A stretch of 64,000 nt of DNA from DASZHJ01 sp035517495 (GCA_035517495.1 DATIYT010000024.1:1-64000), one strand, 5' to 3'; shown: positions 24,046-33,356, counted from the stretch's first letter. Notes: generated from the letters alone by a model not told the origin. Made by a program: numbers and translations.

Positions 24046-25443
24046 CTAGATGTGGATGACCCGCCCGAAAGCGTCAAGCACCGCCTCGTGCATCATTTCC
24101 GAGAGGGTCGGATGCGGGAAGATCGTCTCAATCAGCTCGTGCTCGGTGCTTTCGAGCGTGCGCGCGATGGTATAGCCCTGGATCAGCTCGGTAACCTCTG
24201 CACCGATCATGTGCGCGCCCAGGAGCTCGCCAGTCTTGGCGTCGAACACGGTCTTGATCAAGCCTTCGGTTTCGCCGAGCGCAATGGCCTTGCCATTGCC
24301 GATATAGGGGAAACGTCCGACGCGCACCTCGTGGCCCAACTCCCTGGCGCGGGTCTCGGTCAGGCCCACGCTCGCGACCTGCGGCCGACAATAGGTGCAG
24401 CTCGGCACGTTGGTGGCGTCGAGCGGTGTCACTCCCTTAACCCCCGCGATGCGCTCGACGCAGAGCACACCCTCGTGGCTCGCCTTGTGGGCAAGCCACG
24501 GCGGCCCCACAAGGTCGCCGATCGCGTATATCCCGGGCTCACCGGTTTCGCACCACTCGTTCACGACTACATGCGTCTTCTCGACGCGAACCTTCGTCTG
24601 CTCGAGACCGATGTTCTCGACGTTGCCGACGATGCCGATCGCGAGGATCACGCGTTCGACCGTGAGCTCCGATGTCTTGTCGCCGCTCGCCAGTGTCGCG
24701 GTCACGCTGTCGGCGCCTTTTTTCAGCGCCTTAACCGTCGTGCCCACGTAAATCTTCATGCCCTGCTTCTCGAACGCCTTGTGCGCGAAAGCAGAGATAT
24801 CGGCGTCTTCTACGGGAAGGATGCGCGGCAGCACCTCGACCACCGTGACCTCCGAACCGAGATCGCGGAAGAAGCTCGCGAACTCGATGCCGATTGCCCC
24901 CGATCCGACCACCAACAAGGATTTCGGCACGCGGTCCGGCAGCATCGCCTCCCTGTAAGTCCAAACGAGCTTGCCATCGGGTTCGAGGCCGGGGAGCGAC
25001 CGTGCCCGCGCGCCGGTCGCGAGCACGATGTGCTTTGCGGTCACATCGGCAACGGGCTTGCCCTCCTTGGTGACCGCGAGCTTGCCCTTCCCTGCGAGTG
25101 CCGCGTGACCGTCGATCACGGTAATTTTGTTCTTCCGCATCAAGAACGCGACGCCGTTCGAGAGCTGCTTCGCCACCTTGCGCGAACGCTCGACGATCTT
25201 CTTGATGTCGAAGCTCACTTCCTTGGCGCTGAAGCCATAGTCGCCGAGATGCTGGAGCAGGTGATTGATTTCCGACGAGCGCAGCAACGCCTTGGTGGGG
25301 ATGCAGCCCCAATTGAGGCAGATGCCGCCTAGTTGCTCGCGCTCGATCACTACCGTCTTCATGCCGAGCTGCGCCGCGCGGATCGCCGCGACGTAACCGC
25401 CGGGGCCGCCGCCGACTACCGCGAGATCAAAGGATTCAGCCAT
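24046..25443 (-). CDS. lpdA: Dihydrolipoyl dehydrogenase (E3)
   Basis: 465 residues. FAD enzyme that reoxidises dihydrolipoamide with NAD+ in the 2-oxo acid dehydrogenase complexes. FAD-binding GGGPGG at 11-16, redox disulfide C42-C47 (GICLNWGCIPTK), NAD-binding VVGSGAIGIEFA near 180, and the C-terminal catalytic His-Glu pair in HPTLSEMMHE. It sits 9 nt after pdhC, so it belongs to the pyruvate dehydrogenase complex, and probably serves other complexes too if no second lpd exists. Confidence 0.97.
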   Translation of the reverse strand: MAESFDLAVVGGGPGGYVAAIRAAQLGMKTVVIEREQLGGICLNWGCIPTKALLRSSEINHLLQHLGDYGFSAKEVSFDIKKIVERSRKVAKQLSNGVAFLMRKNKITVIDGHAALAGKGKLAVTKEGKPVADVTAKHIVLATGARARSLPGLEPDGKLVWTYREAMLPDRVPKSLLVVGSGAIGIEFASFFRDLGSEVTVVEVLPRILPVEDADISAFAHKAFEKQGMKIYVGTTVKALKKGADSVTATLASGDKTSELTVERVILAIGIVGNVENIGLEQTKVRVEKTHVVVNEWCETGEPGIYAIGDLVGPPWLAHKASHEGVLCVERIAGVKGVTPLDATNVPSCTYCRPQVASVGLTETRARELGHEVRVGRFPYIGNGKAIALGETEGLIKTVFDAKTGELLGAHMIGAEVTELIQGYTIARTLESTEHELIETIFPHPTLSEMMHEAVLDAFGRVIHI

Positions 25444-25452
25444 TTTAATTCA

Positions 25453-26817
25453 CTACAACAACATGCTGACGGGCGATTCGATGAATTTCCGGAACACGCC
25501 CATGAATTCCGCCGCGATCGCGCCATCGATCACGCGATGATCGCAGGAGATCGTGCAGCGCATCACCGTCGCGACCGCGAGCGCGCCGTTCTTCACCACC
25601 GCTCGCTGCTCGCCAGCGGCGACCGCGAGGATCGCGGCCTGCGGCGGGTTGATCACCGCCGTGAACTCATTGACCCCGTACATCCCGAGGTTGGAGATCG
25701 AGAAGGTGCCGCCTTGGAACTCCTCGAGCTTGAGCTTGCCGGCGCGTGCGCGCGCCGCCAGGTCACGCATCTCAGAGGAAATCTGCGCCAGCCCTTTCTG
25801 GTCGGCATTGCGGATGATCGGCGTGATCAGTCCCTGCTCCAACGCGACCGCGACCGATACGTCCACATTGCTCCAGCGCAGGATCGCGTCCTCGCTCCAG
25901 GAGGCGTTGACCGCCGGCATCTTGCGCAGCGCGAGCGCCACCGCCTTGATCACGAAATCATTGACGGAAATCTTGCTCTCGGCCTGCGCATTTATATCGG
26001 CGCGCGCTTTCAACAGCGCATCGATCTCGCAATCGACCGTGAGGAAGAATACCGGGACGGTCTGCTGCACCTCGCCGAGCCGGCGCGCGATGGTGCGGCG
26101 CATCGTCGTGTGCGGGAGCGGCGTGTAAGGCGCGTTCCCCATGAGCGCCGCCACTTGAGCCATGCCGGGGGTCGGCGGCATTGCCGGCGCAGCGGGCGCA
26201 GCCGGAGCACGTTTGGGCGCGCCACCCTTGAGCGCGCCCTCGACGTCTGCTCTGACGATCCGACCATGCGGACCCGAACCCTGGATCGCCGCGAGATCGA
26301 GCCCGGCTTGTGCCGCCATGCGCCGCGCGAGTGGGCTCGCGAACAGACGGTCATGTCCGTTGCCGCCAGCGGCGGCGGCGGCGGGCGGGCGAGGCGCTCC
26401 GGACGGAGCGGGTGCAGGCGGAGGGGCCGCAGGCTTCGCGCTGCTTGGCGGCGCGGACGCTGGAGCAGCCCGAACGGGCGTGGCAGGAGCCGGCGCCGCG
26501 GCGGGCGCAGGAGCCGGCGCAGCTTTCGCCGCCGGGGACGGCGCGGCCGCGGTTTTGAGGGCGCTCGCGCTTTCGCCTTCCCCGAGCAAGCGCGCAATCA
26601 CCTGATTAACCTTGACACCTTGCGCACCCTCGGGGACCAGCAGCTCGCCCACCGTCCCCTCGTCGACGGCTTCCACCTCCATGGTCGCTTTGTCGGTCTC
26701 GATCTCCGCGATCACATCGCCGGGCTTCACGGCGTCGCCAACCTTCTTGTGCCATTTCGCGAGGTTTCCCTCGGTCATCGTCGGCGACAGCGCGGGCATT
26801 AGAACCTCGATGGGCAT
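25453..26817 (-). CDS. pdhC: Pyruvate dehydrogenase complex E2, dihydrolipoamide acetyltransferase
   Basis: 454 residues. Passes the acetyl group to CoA and forms the core of the complex. One N-terminal lipoyl domain with target Lys43 (ETDKATME), a Pro/Ala-rich flexible linker (about 85-140), a peripheral-subunit-binding domain (about 150-185, SPLARRMAAQAGLDL), a second linker and the catalytic domain ending with the active-site DHRVIDG. The lipoyl domain is nearly identical to the one on E1-beta, suggesting domain duplication. Confidence 0.96.
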   Translation of the reverse strand: MPIEVLMPALSPTMTEGNLAKWHKKVGDAVKPGDVIAEIETDKATMEVEAVDEGTVGELLVPEGAQGVKVNQVIARLLGEGESASALKTAAAPSPAAKAAPAPAPAAAPAPATPVRAAPASAPPSSAKPAAPPPAPAPSGAPRPPAAAAAGGNGHDRLFASPLARRMAAQAGLDLAAIQGSGPHGRIVRADVEGALKGGAPKRAPAAPAAPAMPPTPGMAQVAALMGNAPYTPLPHTTMRRTIARRLGEVQQTVPVFFLTVDCEIDALLKARADINAQAESKISVNDFVIKAVALALRKMPAVNASWSEDAILRWSNVDVSVAVALEQGLITPIIRNADQKGLAQISSEMRDLAARARAGKLKLEEFQGGTFSISNLGMYGVNEFTAVINPPQAAILAVAAGEQRAVVKNGALAVATVMRCTISCDHRVIDGAIAAEFMGVFRKFIESPVSMLL

Positions 26818-26854
26818 AAATCTCCCCCTCTGCGTTCGCGGCTTGCGTCGCCGG

Positions 26855-28240
26855 TCAGCGATAGGTCACGGCTTTGACCGCCGCGACTACGTCTTCGATC
26901 TGCGGCAACGCCAGCCGTTCGAGGTTGGCGGCGTAGGGCAACGGTACATCCTTGGAGCAGACGCGCGCGACCGGCGCATCGAGATAGTCGAAGGCGTGAT
27001 CCATCATCGACGCCGCGATCTCCGAACCGATGCCGGCGAAAGGCCAGCCTTCCTCGACCGAGACGATACGATTGGTCTTTTTGACCGAAGTGACGACGGT
27101 CTCGACGTCGAGCGGACGAATGGTACGGAGGTCGATCACCTCGGCCGAAATGCCCTCGCCCGCCAGCGCGTCCGCAGCGCCGAGCGCGATTTCGACCATG
27201 CGCGAGAAGGCGACCACCGTTACCTGATCGCCCGGCCGCACCACTCGCGCCTTGCCGATCGGCACGATCCAGTCGTCCGCGACGGGGACCGGCGAGGTGT
27301 GCCCATAGAGCAGCTCATGCTCCAGGAAAATGACGGGATTGGGATCGCGGATCGCGGATTTGAGCAGCCCCTTGGCGTCGGCGGCGCCGAAGGGCGCCAC
27401 CACTTTGAGGCCGGGGCAATGGGCGTACCAGCTCGCATAGCATTGCGAATGCTGCGCCGCGACCCGGGCGGCGGCGCCATTCGGTCCGCGGAACACGATC
27501 GGGCAGTCCATCTGCCCGCCCGACATGTAGCGGGTCTTGCTGGCGGAATTGATGATCTGGTCGATCGCCTGCATCGCGAAGTTGAACGTCATGAATTCGA
27601 CGATGGGCCGAAGCCCTGCCATTCCCGCGCCAACGCCGAGCCCGGTAAAACCCTGCTCGGAGATTGGAGTGTCGATCACGCGCCGCGCCCCGAATTCATC
27701 CAGCAAGCCCTGGCTCACCTTGTAGGCGCCCTGGTATTCCGCCACTTCCTCGCCGATCAGGAACACACGATCGTCACGGCGCATCTCCTCTGCCATCGCG
27801 TCGCGCAGAGATTCACGGACCGTCAGGTCACGGGTCTCGCCAGCCCATTCGGCCTCGCCCTGCACCGTGCGCGGCCGTGGCGGCGGCGCGACTGGGGCCG
27901 CGGCGACGGCGGGCGCCGCGACGGGCGCAGCTTCAGGCTTCGGTTCGGCCTTGGGGGCGGCTGCCGGCGTCGGGACCGGCAGTGCATCCATGCTCTCGCC
28001 GTCCGCCGCTAGAACCGCGATCGGAGAGTTCACGGCCACATGCTCCGTTCCCTCCGGCACCACGATGCGCGCGAGCACCCCCTCGTCCACCGCTTCCACC
28101 TCCATAGTCGCCTTGTCGGTCTCGATTTCCGCGAGCACGTCGCCGGCCTTCACGGGCTCGCCGACTTTCTTGAGCCAGCGGGCGATCTTCCCCTCGGTCA
28201 TGGTCGGCGACAGCGCCGGCATCAATACGTCGATCGGCAT
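26855..28240 (-). CDS. pdhB: Pyruvate dehydrogenase E1 component, beta subunit with lipoyl domain
   Basis: 461 residues. The C-terminal 325 residues are the transketolase-like E1-beta (TVRESLRDAMAEEM, then EVAEYQGAYKVSQGL), which with E1-alpha binds thiamine diphosphate and decarboxylates pyruvate. Residues 1-80 are a lipoyl domain with Lys43, joined by a Pro/Ala linker. E1-beta with its own lipoyl domain is a known alphaproteobacterial design. It follows pdhA by 56 nt. Confidence 0.96.
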   Translation of the reverse strand: MPIDVLMPALSPTMTEGKIARWLKKVGEPVKAGDVLAEIETDKATMEVEAVDEGVLARIVVPEGTEHVAVNSPIAVLAADGESMDALPVPTPAAAPKAEPKPEAAPVAAPAVAAAPVAPPPRPRTVQGEAEWAGETRDLTVRESLRDAMAEEMRRDDRVFLIGEEVAEYQGAYKVSQGLLDEFGARRVIDTPISEQGFTGLGVGAGMAGLRPIVEFMTFNFAMQAIDQIINSASKTRYMSGGQMDCPIVFRGPNGAAARVAAQHSQCYASWYAHCPGLKVVAPFGAADAKGLLKSAIRDPNPVIFLEHELLYGHTSPVPVADDWIVPIGKARVVRPGDQVTVVAFSRMVEIALGAADALAGEGISAEVIDLRTIRPLDVETVVTSVKKTNRIVSVEEGWPFAGIGSEIAASMMDHAFDYLDAPVARVCSKDVPLPYAANLERLALPQIEDVVAAVKAVTYR

Positions 28241-28296
28241 GGAACTCCCTCGGACTTTTTTCTGACGCCGGAACGGACGAGAGGCCGCGGCGAGCG

Positions 28297-29310
28297 CTAC
28301 GCCTCTATCAACACGTTGGTCCAGAGCTCGCTCGGATCCGGCTCCTGACTCTGCTGGGCAAAGTCGGCGGCGGCGGTGATGAGATCCTTCACTTCCTTGT
28401 CGATCGCCTTGAGCTTGTTGTCGTCAGCGATCGCGCCTTCGATCAAGCGCTGGCGCGCCTGGTCTATCGGATCGTGCTCGGAGCGCATGCGGGTCACTTC
28501 GTCGCGGCTGCGGTATTTCGCGGGATCGGACATGGAATGGCCGCGGTAGCGATAGGTCAGCATCTCGAGGATTGTGGGTCCCTTGCCCGAGCGCGCGTAA
28601 GCAACGGCTTCGAGCGCCGACTGGCGCACCGCCACGACGTTCATGCCGTCGACCTGACGCCCCGGAATCTCGAATGGCCCGCCGCGGCTGTAGAGGTCGA
28701 CCGAGGCCGAGCTGCGTGAGACCGACGTCCCCATGCCGTAGCGGTTGTTCTCGATCACGTAAATCACCGGCAGCTTCCAAAGCGCGGCCATGTTCAGGCT
28801 TTCATAGACCTGCCCCTGATTCACCGCGCCGTCGCCCAGATAGGTGATGCTGACGCGTTTGTTTTCGCGATAGTGGTGCGCGAAGGCGAGCCCGGTTCCG
28901 ATCGGCACCTGTGCGCCTACGATGCCGTGGCCGCCGAAGAATTTCTTCTCGCGGCTGAACATGTGCATCGAGCCGCCTTTGCCCTTGGAATACCCGCCCC
29001 GCCTGCCCGTCAGCTCGGCCATCACGCCCTTGGGGTCCATGCCGCAAGCAAGCATGTGTCCGTGATCTCGATAGGAGGTGATGACCGTGTCATCCGGCTC
29101 GATCGCCGATTGCACGCCGACAACGACCGCCTCCTCGCCGATGTAGAGATGGCAGAAGCCGCCGATCAGCCCCATCCCATACATCTGCCCCGCCTTTTCC
29201 TCGAAGCGGCGGATGAGCAACATGTCGCGGTAGAGCTTGAGCAGGAGATCGGGCTCGATGACGGGTTCTTCGGGTTTCGCAGGCCGTATTTTGCGCTTAA
29301 CGATCGCCAT
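28297..29310 (-). CDS. pdhA: Pyruvate dehydrogenase E1 component, alpha subunit
   Basis: 337 residues. Binds thiamine diphosphate and magnesium through YLGDGAVNQG (GDG...N motif); the loop YRYRGHSMSDPA holds the conserved serines that are phosphorylated in mitochondrial enzymes. First gene of the pdhA-pdhB-pdhC-lpdA-lipA-coq10 run. Start chosen at MAIVKRKI because the 26 residues further upstream are not protein-like and GGGAGGGAG lies just before this ATG. A palindrome about 102 nt upstream is a candidate control site. Confidence 0.96.
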   Translation of the reverse strand: MAIVKRKIRPAKPEEPVIEPDLLLKLYRDMLLIRRFEEKAGQMYGMGLIGGFCHLYIGEEAVVVGVQSAIEPDDTVITSYRDHGHMLACGMDPKGVMAELTGRRGGYSKGKGGSMHMFSREKKFFGGHGIVGAQVPIGTGLAFAHHYRENKRVSITYLGDGAVNQGQVYESLNMAALWKLPVIYVIENNRYGMGTSVSRSSASVDLYSRGGPFEIPGRQVDGMNVVAVRQSALEAVAYARSGKGPTILEMLTYRYRGHSMSDPAKYRSRDEVTRMRSEHDPIDQARQRLIEGAIADDNKLKAIDKEVKDLITAAADFAQQSQEPDPSELWTNVLIEA

Positions 29311-29411
29311 AGAGGGCTCCCTCCCAACGGAACCATCGCGCCCCGCGCGCCATTGGCTAAAGATGGCGTGCCGGCTTTGAATTTGCAATGCAGATCGCCT
29401 TCAAAATCTTG

Positions 29412-29426
29412 TTTTGCAAAGCAAAA
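29412..29426. promoter_or_regulatory. Candidate operator upstream of pdhA
   Basis: TTTTGCAAAGCAAAA, perfect 6-bp arms TTTTGC/GCAAAA with a 3-nt centre, in the only AT-rich stretch of the 280-nt gap between pdhA and ftsB (29311-29590). On the minus strand TTGTCA lies directly upstream, so the palindrome would fill the spacer of a possible promoter. The TGC-N3-GCA core resembles sites reported for PhaR/AniA regulators of carbon storage; identity of the binder is a guess. Confidence 0.4.
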
Positions 29427-29513
29427 TGACAATTAACTCAATTTCGGTTAACCCTCCTGAATCGGCAGGTGGTCAATAGGATTCAGCCTCGGGACGGCGG
29501 TGGCAAGGTCTGC

Positions 29514-29535
29514 GAAAACCGCGGGGCTCCGCGGT
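29514..29535 (-). terminator. Probable rho-independent terminator after ftsB
   Basis: On the minus strand ACCGCGG-AGCC-CCGCGGT, a 7-bp GC-rich stem with a 4-nt loop, is followed by a short T run (TTTT). It lies 56 nt downstream of the ftsB stop and separates ftsB transcription from the pdhA promoter. The U tract is short, so termination may be partial. Confidence 0.45.
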
Positions 29536-29590
29536 GTCTCCACTGAGCACCGCAGTCGAAGATGCTGCGCCGCAGCAGAGAGGGCTCCGC

Positions 29591-29917
29591 CTATTGCGGC
29601 GCGGGCCCAGGCAGCGGAATTACGATCTCGTTGGGTCCGCCGAGCTGAAGCACAGCCCGGGCGCGCTCATCAAGCATATCCGGATCGATATGCGCCGAGC
29701 GCAGCAGATTCACTCGGCGCTCCAGAGTCTCCTTGTCCGAGTGCACGGCGGCATAGGTCGCCTGCGCATCCCGCAGTTCCTGGTTGAGTTGCAGCCACGC
29801 GAGCACGCTGCGATCCCCCACGAACAGGTGGTAGGCAAAATAACCGACCAGGCTGACGCCGAGCACCGGTGTCGCGATCGCGCGGAGGCGGCGGCGGAAT
29901 TGGTCGACGAGTCGCAT
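29591..29917 (-). CDS. ftsB: FtsB-like septum formation initiator (FtsB/DivIC)
   Basis: 108 residues. One N-terminal membrane segment (about 18-36), then a periplasmic coiled coil (about 38-75, LNQELRDAQATYAAVHSDKETLERRV) and a short tail, the standard FtsB/DivIC plan for cell-division proteins acting with FtsL and FtsQ. Alphaproteobacteria often place this gene between eno and pdhA, as here. Start chosen at MRLVDQF; the six in-frame residues upstream are an alternative. Confidence 0.8.
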   Translation of the reverse strand: MRLVDQFRRRLRAIATPVLGVSLVGYFAYHLFVGDRSVLAWLQLNQELRDAQATYAAVHSDKETLERRVNLLRSAHIDPDMLDERARAVLQLGGPNEIVIPLPGPAPQ

Positions 29918-30082
29918 GGGTGCTGAGCGAATCACGATGGAGTCGCGTCGTCAAGAACCACGAGCCGAGCTAGCCCATATTGTTTTTGGCCATCAGCGAC
30001 TCGCTAAGTCCGTCTTAATTTGAGATTGTTCTGCCCTCGCTCGCGAGGAACGCTGAAATATCCGGGCATGGAGGGGTCAACA

Positions 30083-30679
30083 ATGAGATTAGCCCAAACT
30101 CTCTTGGCTCTCTGTTGCCTTTCGTTGGCGGTTCATTCTGCCGCGCGCGCCCAGGGGCAACCCACACATCAATCGAGCGACGCACCTTCGGAGGCACAGG
30201 CGGAGTTCACCGAGCTATTCGCATCGTTTTGCCTGATGAAATTCCCCGACGCTGCAGCGGCCGACTACTACGCCCATGCCAAGGGAATGAAGCCGATGCC
30301 GCAGGACCGGCTGCACCATATCCTGGGCAAGGATCCCGGCGCCGGCTGGCTCTATGACGGTGGCTTCGGCACCTACGCCGTTACGATCGAGAATCCGCCT
30401 AATCACACCTGCGCCATTCGCAAGCGTTTCAATAAGCTTCCCGACATCACGACCGCCTTCGGAACGCTGCTCAAGCTCTGGTCGGCGACCCAACACGCTG
30501 GCACCATCACGGAGCTGCCGCCAAAGGAGATGGAGATCGAGGGCCGCAAGTCGAAGGCTTATCTTTGGGAACTCGCGACCTCGGGAAGCACGGACAAAGA
30601 AAACTTCATGGCGCTGGTGACACCGATATCAGGCGAGGCCCCGGAAATTCGGCTGACGCGAATGCTCGGCAATCGCTGA
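30083..30679 (+). CDS. Secreted protein of unknown function (possibly NMCC_0638-like)
   Basis: 198 residues with a clear signal peptide (residues 1-23, ending AARAQ), so periplasmic or secreted. The mature part has two cysteines in conserved-looking settings, FCLMKFPDA and ENPPNHTCAIRKRF, which may pair in a disulfide. The combination of an early FC...FPD and a later NTCAVR-like strand recalls the NMCC_0638 family of unknown role, from memory only. Start ATG follows GAGGGG. It lies alone on the plus strand between ftsB and eno, where the conserved order has no such gene. Confidence 0.65.
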   Translation: MRLAQTLLALCCLSLAVHSAARAQGQPTHQSSDAPSEAQAEFTELFASFCLMKFPDAAAADYYAHAKGMKPMPQDRLHHILGKDPGAGWLYDGGFGTYAVTIENPPNHTCAIRKRFNKLPDITTAFGTLLKLWSATQHAGTITELPPKEMEIEGRKSKAYLWELATSGSTDKENFMALVTPISGEAPEIRLTRMLGNR

Positions 30680-30718
30680 GAACGCGCCCCAACTATAATC
30701 GCGCCGAAGAAACCCCGG

Positions 30719-32002
30719 CTAGCGGCGCCATTTCAGGACGCCGCCTCCGGCGTACCGCGCGGCTTGGCCCAAGAGTTCCTCGACACGCAGGAGCTGGTTG
30801 TACTTTGCGGTGCGGTCCGACCGCGCGAGAGAACCGGTTTTGATCTGCCCACAATTGGTCGCGACCGAGAGGTCGGCAATTGTCGTGTCCTCGGTCTCGC
30901 CGGAGCGATGCGACATCACGACGCCATAACTCGCCCGCTGCGCCATCTCCACGGTCTCGAGCGTTTCCGAGAGCGTACCGATCTGGTTGACCTTCACCAG
31001 GATCGCGTTGCCCAGCCGTTTAGCGATGCCGTCCGCGAGCCTCTTCGCGTTGGTGACGAAGAGATCATCTCCGACGAGCTGCACCTTGCCGCCGAGGGTC
31101 TGCGTCAAGTGCGCCCAGCCCTCGAAGTCGTCCTCCGCCATGCCATCCTCGATCGAGACGATGGGATAGCGGTGCACGAGGTCCTCATAGATCCGCACCA
31201 TGCCCGCGGCGTCGAGCGTCTTGCCCTCGCCTTCGAGCCGGTATTGCCCGCGCGCATAAAATTCGGTCGCGGCGGGATCGAGCGCGAGCGCCACCTGCTC
31301 GCCCGGACGGTAACCCGCCGCCTCGATCGCTTGGGTCACAAACCCGAGCGCCGCGTCGGCGGTGGCGAGATTCGGTGCGAAGCCGCCCTCGTCGCCCACA
31401 TTTGTGTTGTGCCCGGCATCCTTGAGTCGGCTCTTGAGGGCCTGAAAAACCTCCGCCCCCCAACGCAGCCCCTCGGCGAAGCTGGAGGCACCCAACGGCA
31501 CGATCATGAATTCCTGAAAATCGATGGGATTGTCGGCGTGTACGCCGCCATTGACGATGTTCATGAGCGGCACTGGCAGAGTGCGCGCAAAAACGCCGCC
31601 GACATAGCGGAATAACGGCACGCGCGCCTGCAACGCGGCAGCCTTCGCTGCCGCCAGCGAGACGCCCAAGATTGCGTTAGCACCGAGCCGACCTTTGTTC
31701 TCGGTGCCGTCGAGAGCAATCAAGGTGCGGTCGATACCGATCTGATTCTCGGCATCGAAGCCCGAGAGCGCGTCGAAAATTTCGCCGTTGATCGCGTCGA
31801 CGGCGCGGCGCACCCCCTTGCCGCCATAGCGCCGCTTGTCACCGTCGCGCAGCTCTACCGCCTCATGCGCTCCGGTCGAGGCGCCCGACGGAACGGCCGC
31901 CCGGCCCACCACTCCGCTTTCCAACAACACATCAACCTCGACCGTGGGATTGCCGCGGCTATCGAGGATCTCGCGGCCGATGATGTCGGTGATGGCGGTC
32001 AT
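30719..32002 (-). CDS. eno: Enolase (phosphopyruvate hydratase)
   Basis: 427 residues, full length. Interconverts 2-phosphoglycerate and phosphoenolpyruvate. The enolase signature LVKVNQIGTLSET and the closing SHRSGETEDTTIADL are intact. The start overlaps the kdsA stop as ATGA, so the two are translationally coupled; KdsA uses the phosphoenolpyruvate that enolase makes. Confidence 0.98.
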   Translation of the reverse strand: MTAITDIIGREILDSRGNPTVEVDVLLESGVVGRAAVPSGASTGAHEAVELRDGDKRRYGGKGVRRAVDAINGEIFDALSGFDAENQIGIDRTLIALDGTENKGRLGANAILGVSLAAAKAAALQARVPLFRYVGGVFARTLPVPLMNIVNGGVHADNPIDFQEFMIVPLGASSFAEGLRWGAEVFQALKSRLKDAGHNTNVGDEGGFAPNLATADAALGFVTQAIEAAGYRPGEQVALALDPAATEFYARGQYRLEGEGKTLDAAGMVRIYEDLVHRYPIVSIEDGMAEDDFEGWAHLTQTLGGKVQLVGDDLFVTNAKRLADGIAKRLGNAILVKVNQIGTLSETLETVEMAQRASYGVVMSHRSGETEDTTIADLSVATNCGQIKTGSLARSDRTAKYNQLLRVEELLGQAARYAGGGVLKWRR

Positions 32003-32850
32003 GGCGTCTCCAGTGCAAGCGGCCGCGCCTTGGCGACGCGATCAAATTCAATAAGAGTAGCGAGCAGCTCCGGGAGCGCCTTGAGCGGCACCATGTTGGG
32101 GCCATCGGAAGGCGCATTGTCGGGGTCTTGGTGCGTCTCCACGAAGAGTGCGGCAACGCCGACCGCAACCGCGGCGCGCGCGAGCACCGGCACGAACTCC
32201 CTCTGGCCGCCGCTGGTGGTGCCCTTGCCGCCCGGCTGCTGCACCGAGTGGGTCGCGTCGAACACCACGGGATACCCCGTTTCCGCCAGCACCGGCAGCG
32301 CGCGCATGTCATTTACAAGTGTGTTGTAACCGAAGCTCACCCCGCGCTCGCAGAGCAGGATGTTCGTGTTGCCGGCATCGGCTACTTTCTGCGCGACGTT
32401 GCGCATATCCCAGGGCGCCAGGAACTGCCCCTTTTTTATATTGACGGCTCGGCCGGTCTTGGCCGCCGCCACCAGCAGATCGGTCTGCCGGCTAAGGAAG
32501 GCCGGGATTTGCAGCACGTCCACCGCCTCGGCGACGATCGCGCATTGCGGCGGCTCGTGCACGTCCGTCAGGACCGGGCAGCCGCGGGTCTCGCGAATCT
32601 CCGCCAGGATCGGCAAGCTCGCCTCTAGGCCAAGGCCGCGCCCGCTCGCCAGTGAAGTGCGGTTCGCCTTGTCAAAGGACGTCTTGTAGATGAGGCCAAT
32701 GCCGAGCTTGGCCGATATTTCGACGAGCGCCGCACTCATTTCCAGCGCGTGGGCGCGGCTTTCGAGCGCGCACGGCCCGGCGATCAGCGTCAACGGGCGG
32801 TCATTGGCAATGGCGAGTGCGCCGATCTTGACGGTGTGAGGGGCGGTCAT
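31999..32850 (-). CDS. kdsA: 3-deoxy-8-phosphooctulonate synthase
   Basis: 283 residues. Condenses phosphoenolpyruvate with arabinose 5-phosphate to give Kdo 8-phosphate for lipopolysaccharide. Family landmarks GPCALESRAHAL, KTSFDKANRTS and the late FDATHSVQQPGG are present. The motif LCERGVSFGYNT carries a conserved Cys seen in metal-dependent KdsA enzymes. In most alphaproteobacteria pyrG lies directly upstream; here it is about 6 kb away. Confidence 0.97.
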   Translation of the reverse strand: MTAPHTVKIGALAIANDRPLTLIAGPCALESRAHALEMSAALVEISAKLGIGLIYKTSFDKANRTSLASGRGLGLEASLPILAEIRETRGCPVLTDVHEPPQCAIVAEAVDVLQIPAFLSRQTDLLVAAAKTGRAVNIKKGQFLAPWDMRNVAQKVADAGNTNILLCERGVSFGYNTLVNDMRALPVLAETGYPVVFDATHSVQQPGGKGTTSGGQREFVPVLARAAVAVGVAALFVETHQDPDNAPSDGPNMVPLKALPELLATLIEFDRVAKARPLALETP

Positions 32851-32953
32851 AGGCCTTGATTAGCGCGAACGCCGCGCCGCTGCCAGTCCCGAGTAACTCG
32901 AGCTGTCCGTCGTCGCCGATCGAAAAAATGACGGGTTTTTTAGCTTTCTCCGC

Positions 32954-32968
32954 TGGCGCCCGGCGCCA
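32954..32968. other. Perfect palindrome in the kdsA upstream region
   Basis: TGGCGCCCGGCGCCA, 7-bp arms around one base, in the 237-nt gap 32851-33087 between kdsA and a small plus-strand gene. No T run follows on either strand, so it is not a standard terminator. A short T-rich tract precedes it at 32935-32941. Function unknown; the rest of the gap shows nothing I can name. Confidence 0.3.
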
Positions 32969-33087
32969 AAGTCATGAATTCTTAGAAATATCCGGTTACA
33001 CGGGGGATGTGAGGTTTATCACTTGCCTACCAACAGACTGATGACCACGTCAGTCGCGCCACGAGGCGAATGAGGGTGGAGGGATCA

Positions 33088-33270
33088 ATGTCCTGGTTTA
33101 TCGAGCCCGAATTGGATGAAGTGCTGAGCGATCCCATGGTCCTCACGATGATGGAGCGCGACCAGGTCAATCCCGATCGGTTGCGCGCATTCCTGCAGGA
33201 CATCGGCAGCACTCTCTCGCGTCAGCCGCGCCGCGAGCCCGAGCCGGAGCCTCAGGCACAAGGATTCTGA
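33088..33270 (+). CDS. Small conserved hypothetical protein
   Basis: 60 residues. The central pattern LDEVLSDPMVLTMMERDQVNPDRLRAFL resembles short uncharacterised proteins of Hyphomicrobiales that carry a 'DPxVxxxMxxDxVDPxxL' stretch. The tail is rich in Arg, Pro and Glu. Start ATG at 33088 is preferred over 33070 because GGAGG lies 5 nt before it. No membrane segment or signal peptide; function unknown. Confidence 0.55.
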   Translation: MSWFIEPELDEVLSDPMVLTMMERDQVNPDRLRAFLQDIGSTLSRQPRREPEPEPQAQGF

Positions 33271-33356
33271 CCCGCGAGCGTCGCCGCCGGCCGCGCGATT
33301 TGCCCGCGGCGGAGAACCAGCGCTAGGCTTCCGGTGCAGCAAGCCCGGAGGCCGTG

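Noticed and set aside
32954..32968. Rho-independent terminator near kdsA
   Set aside because: The perfect palindrome is not followed by a T run on either strand, and it lies upstream rather than downstream of kdsA.
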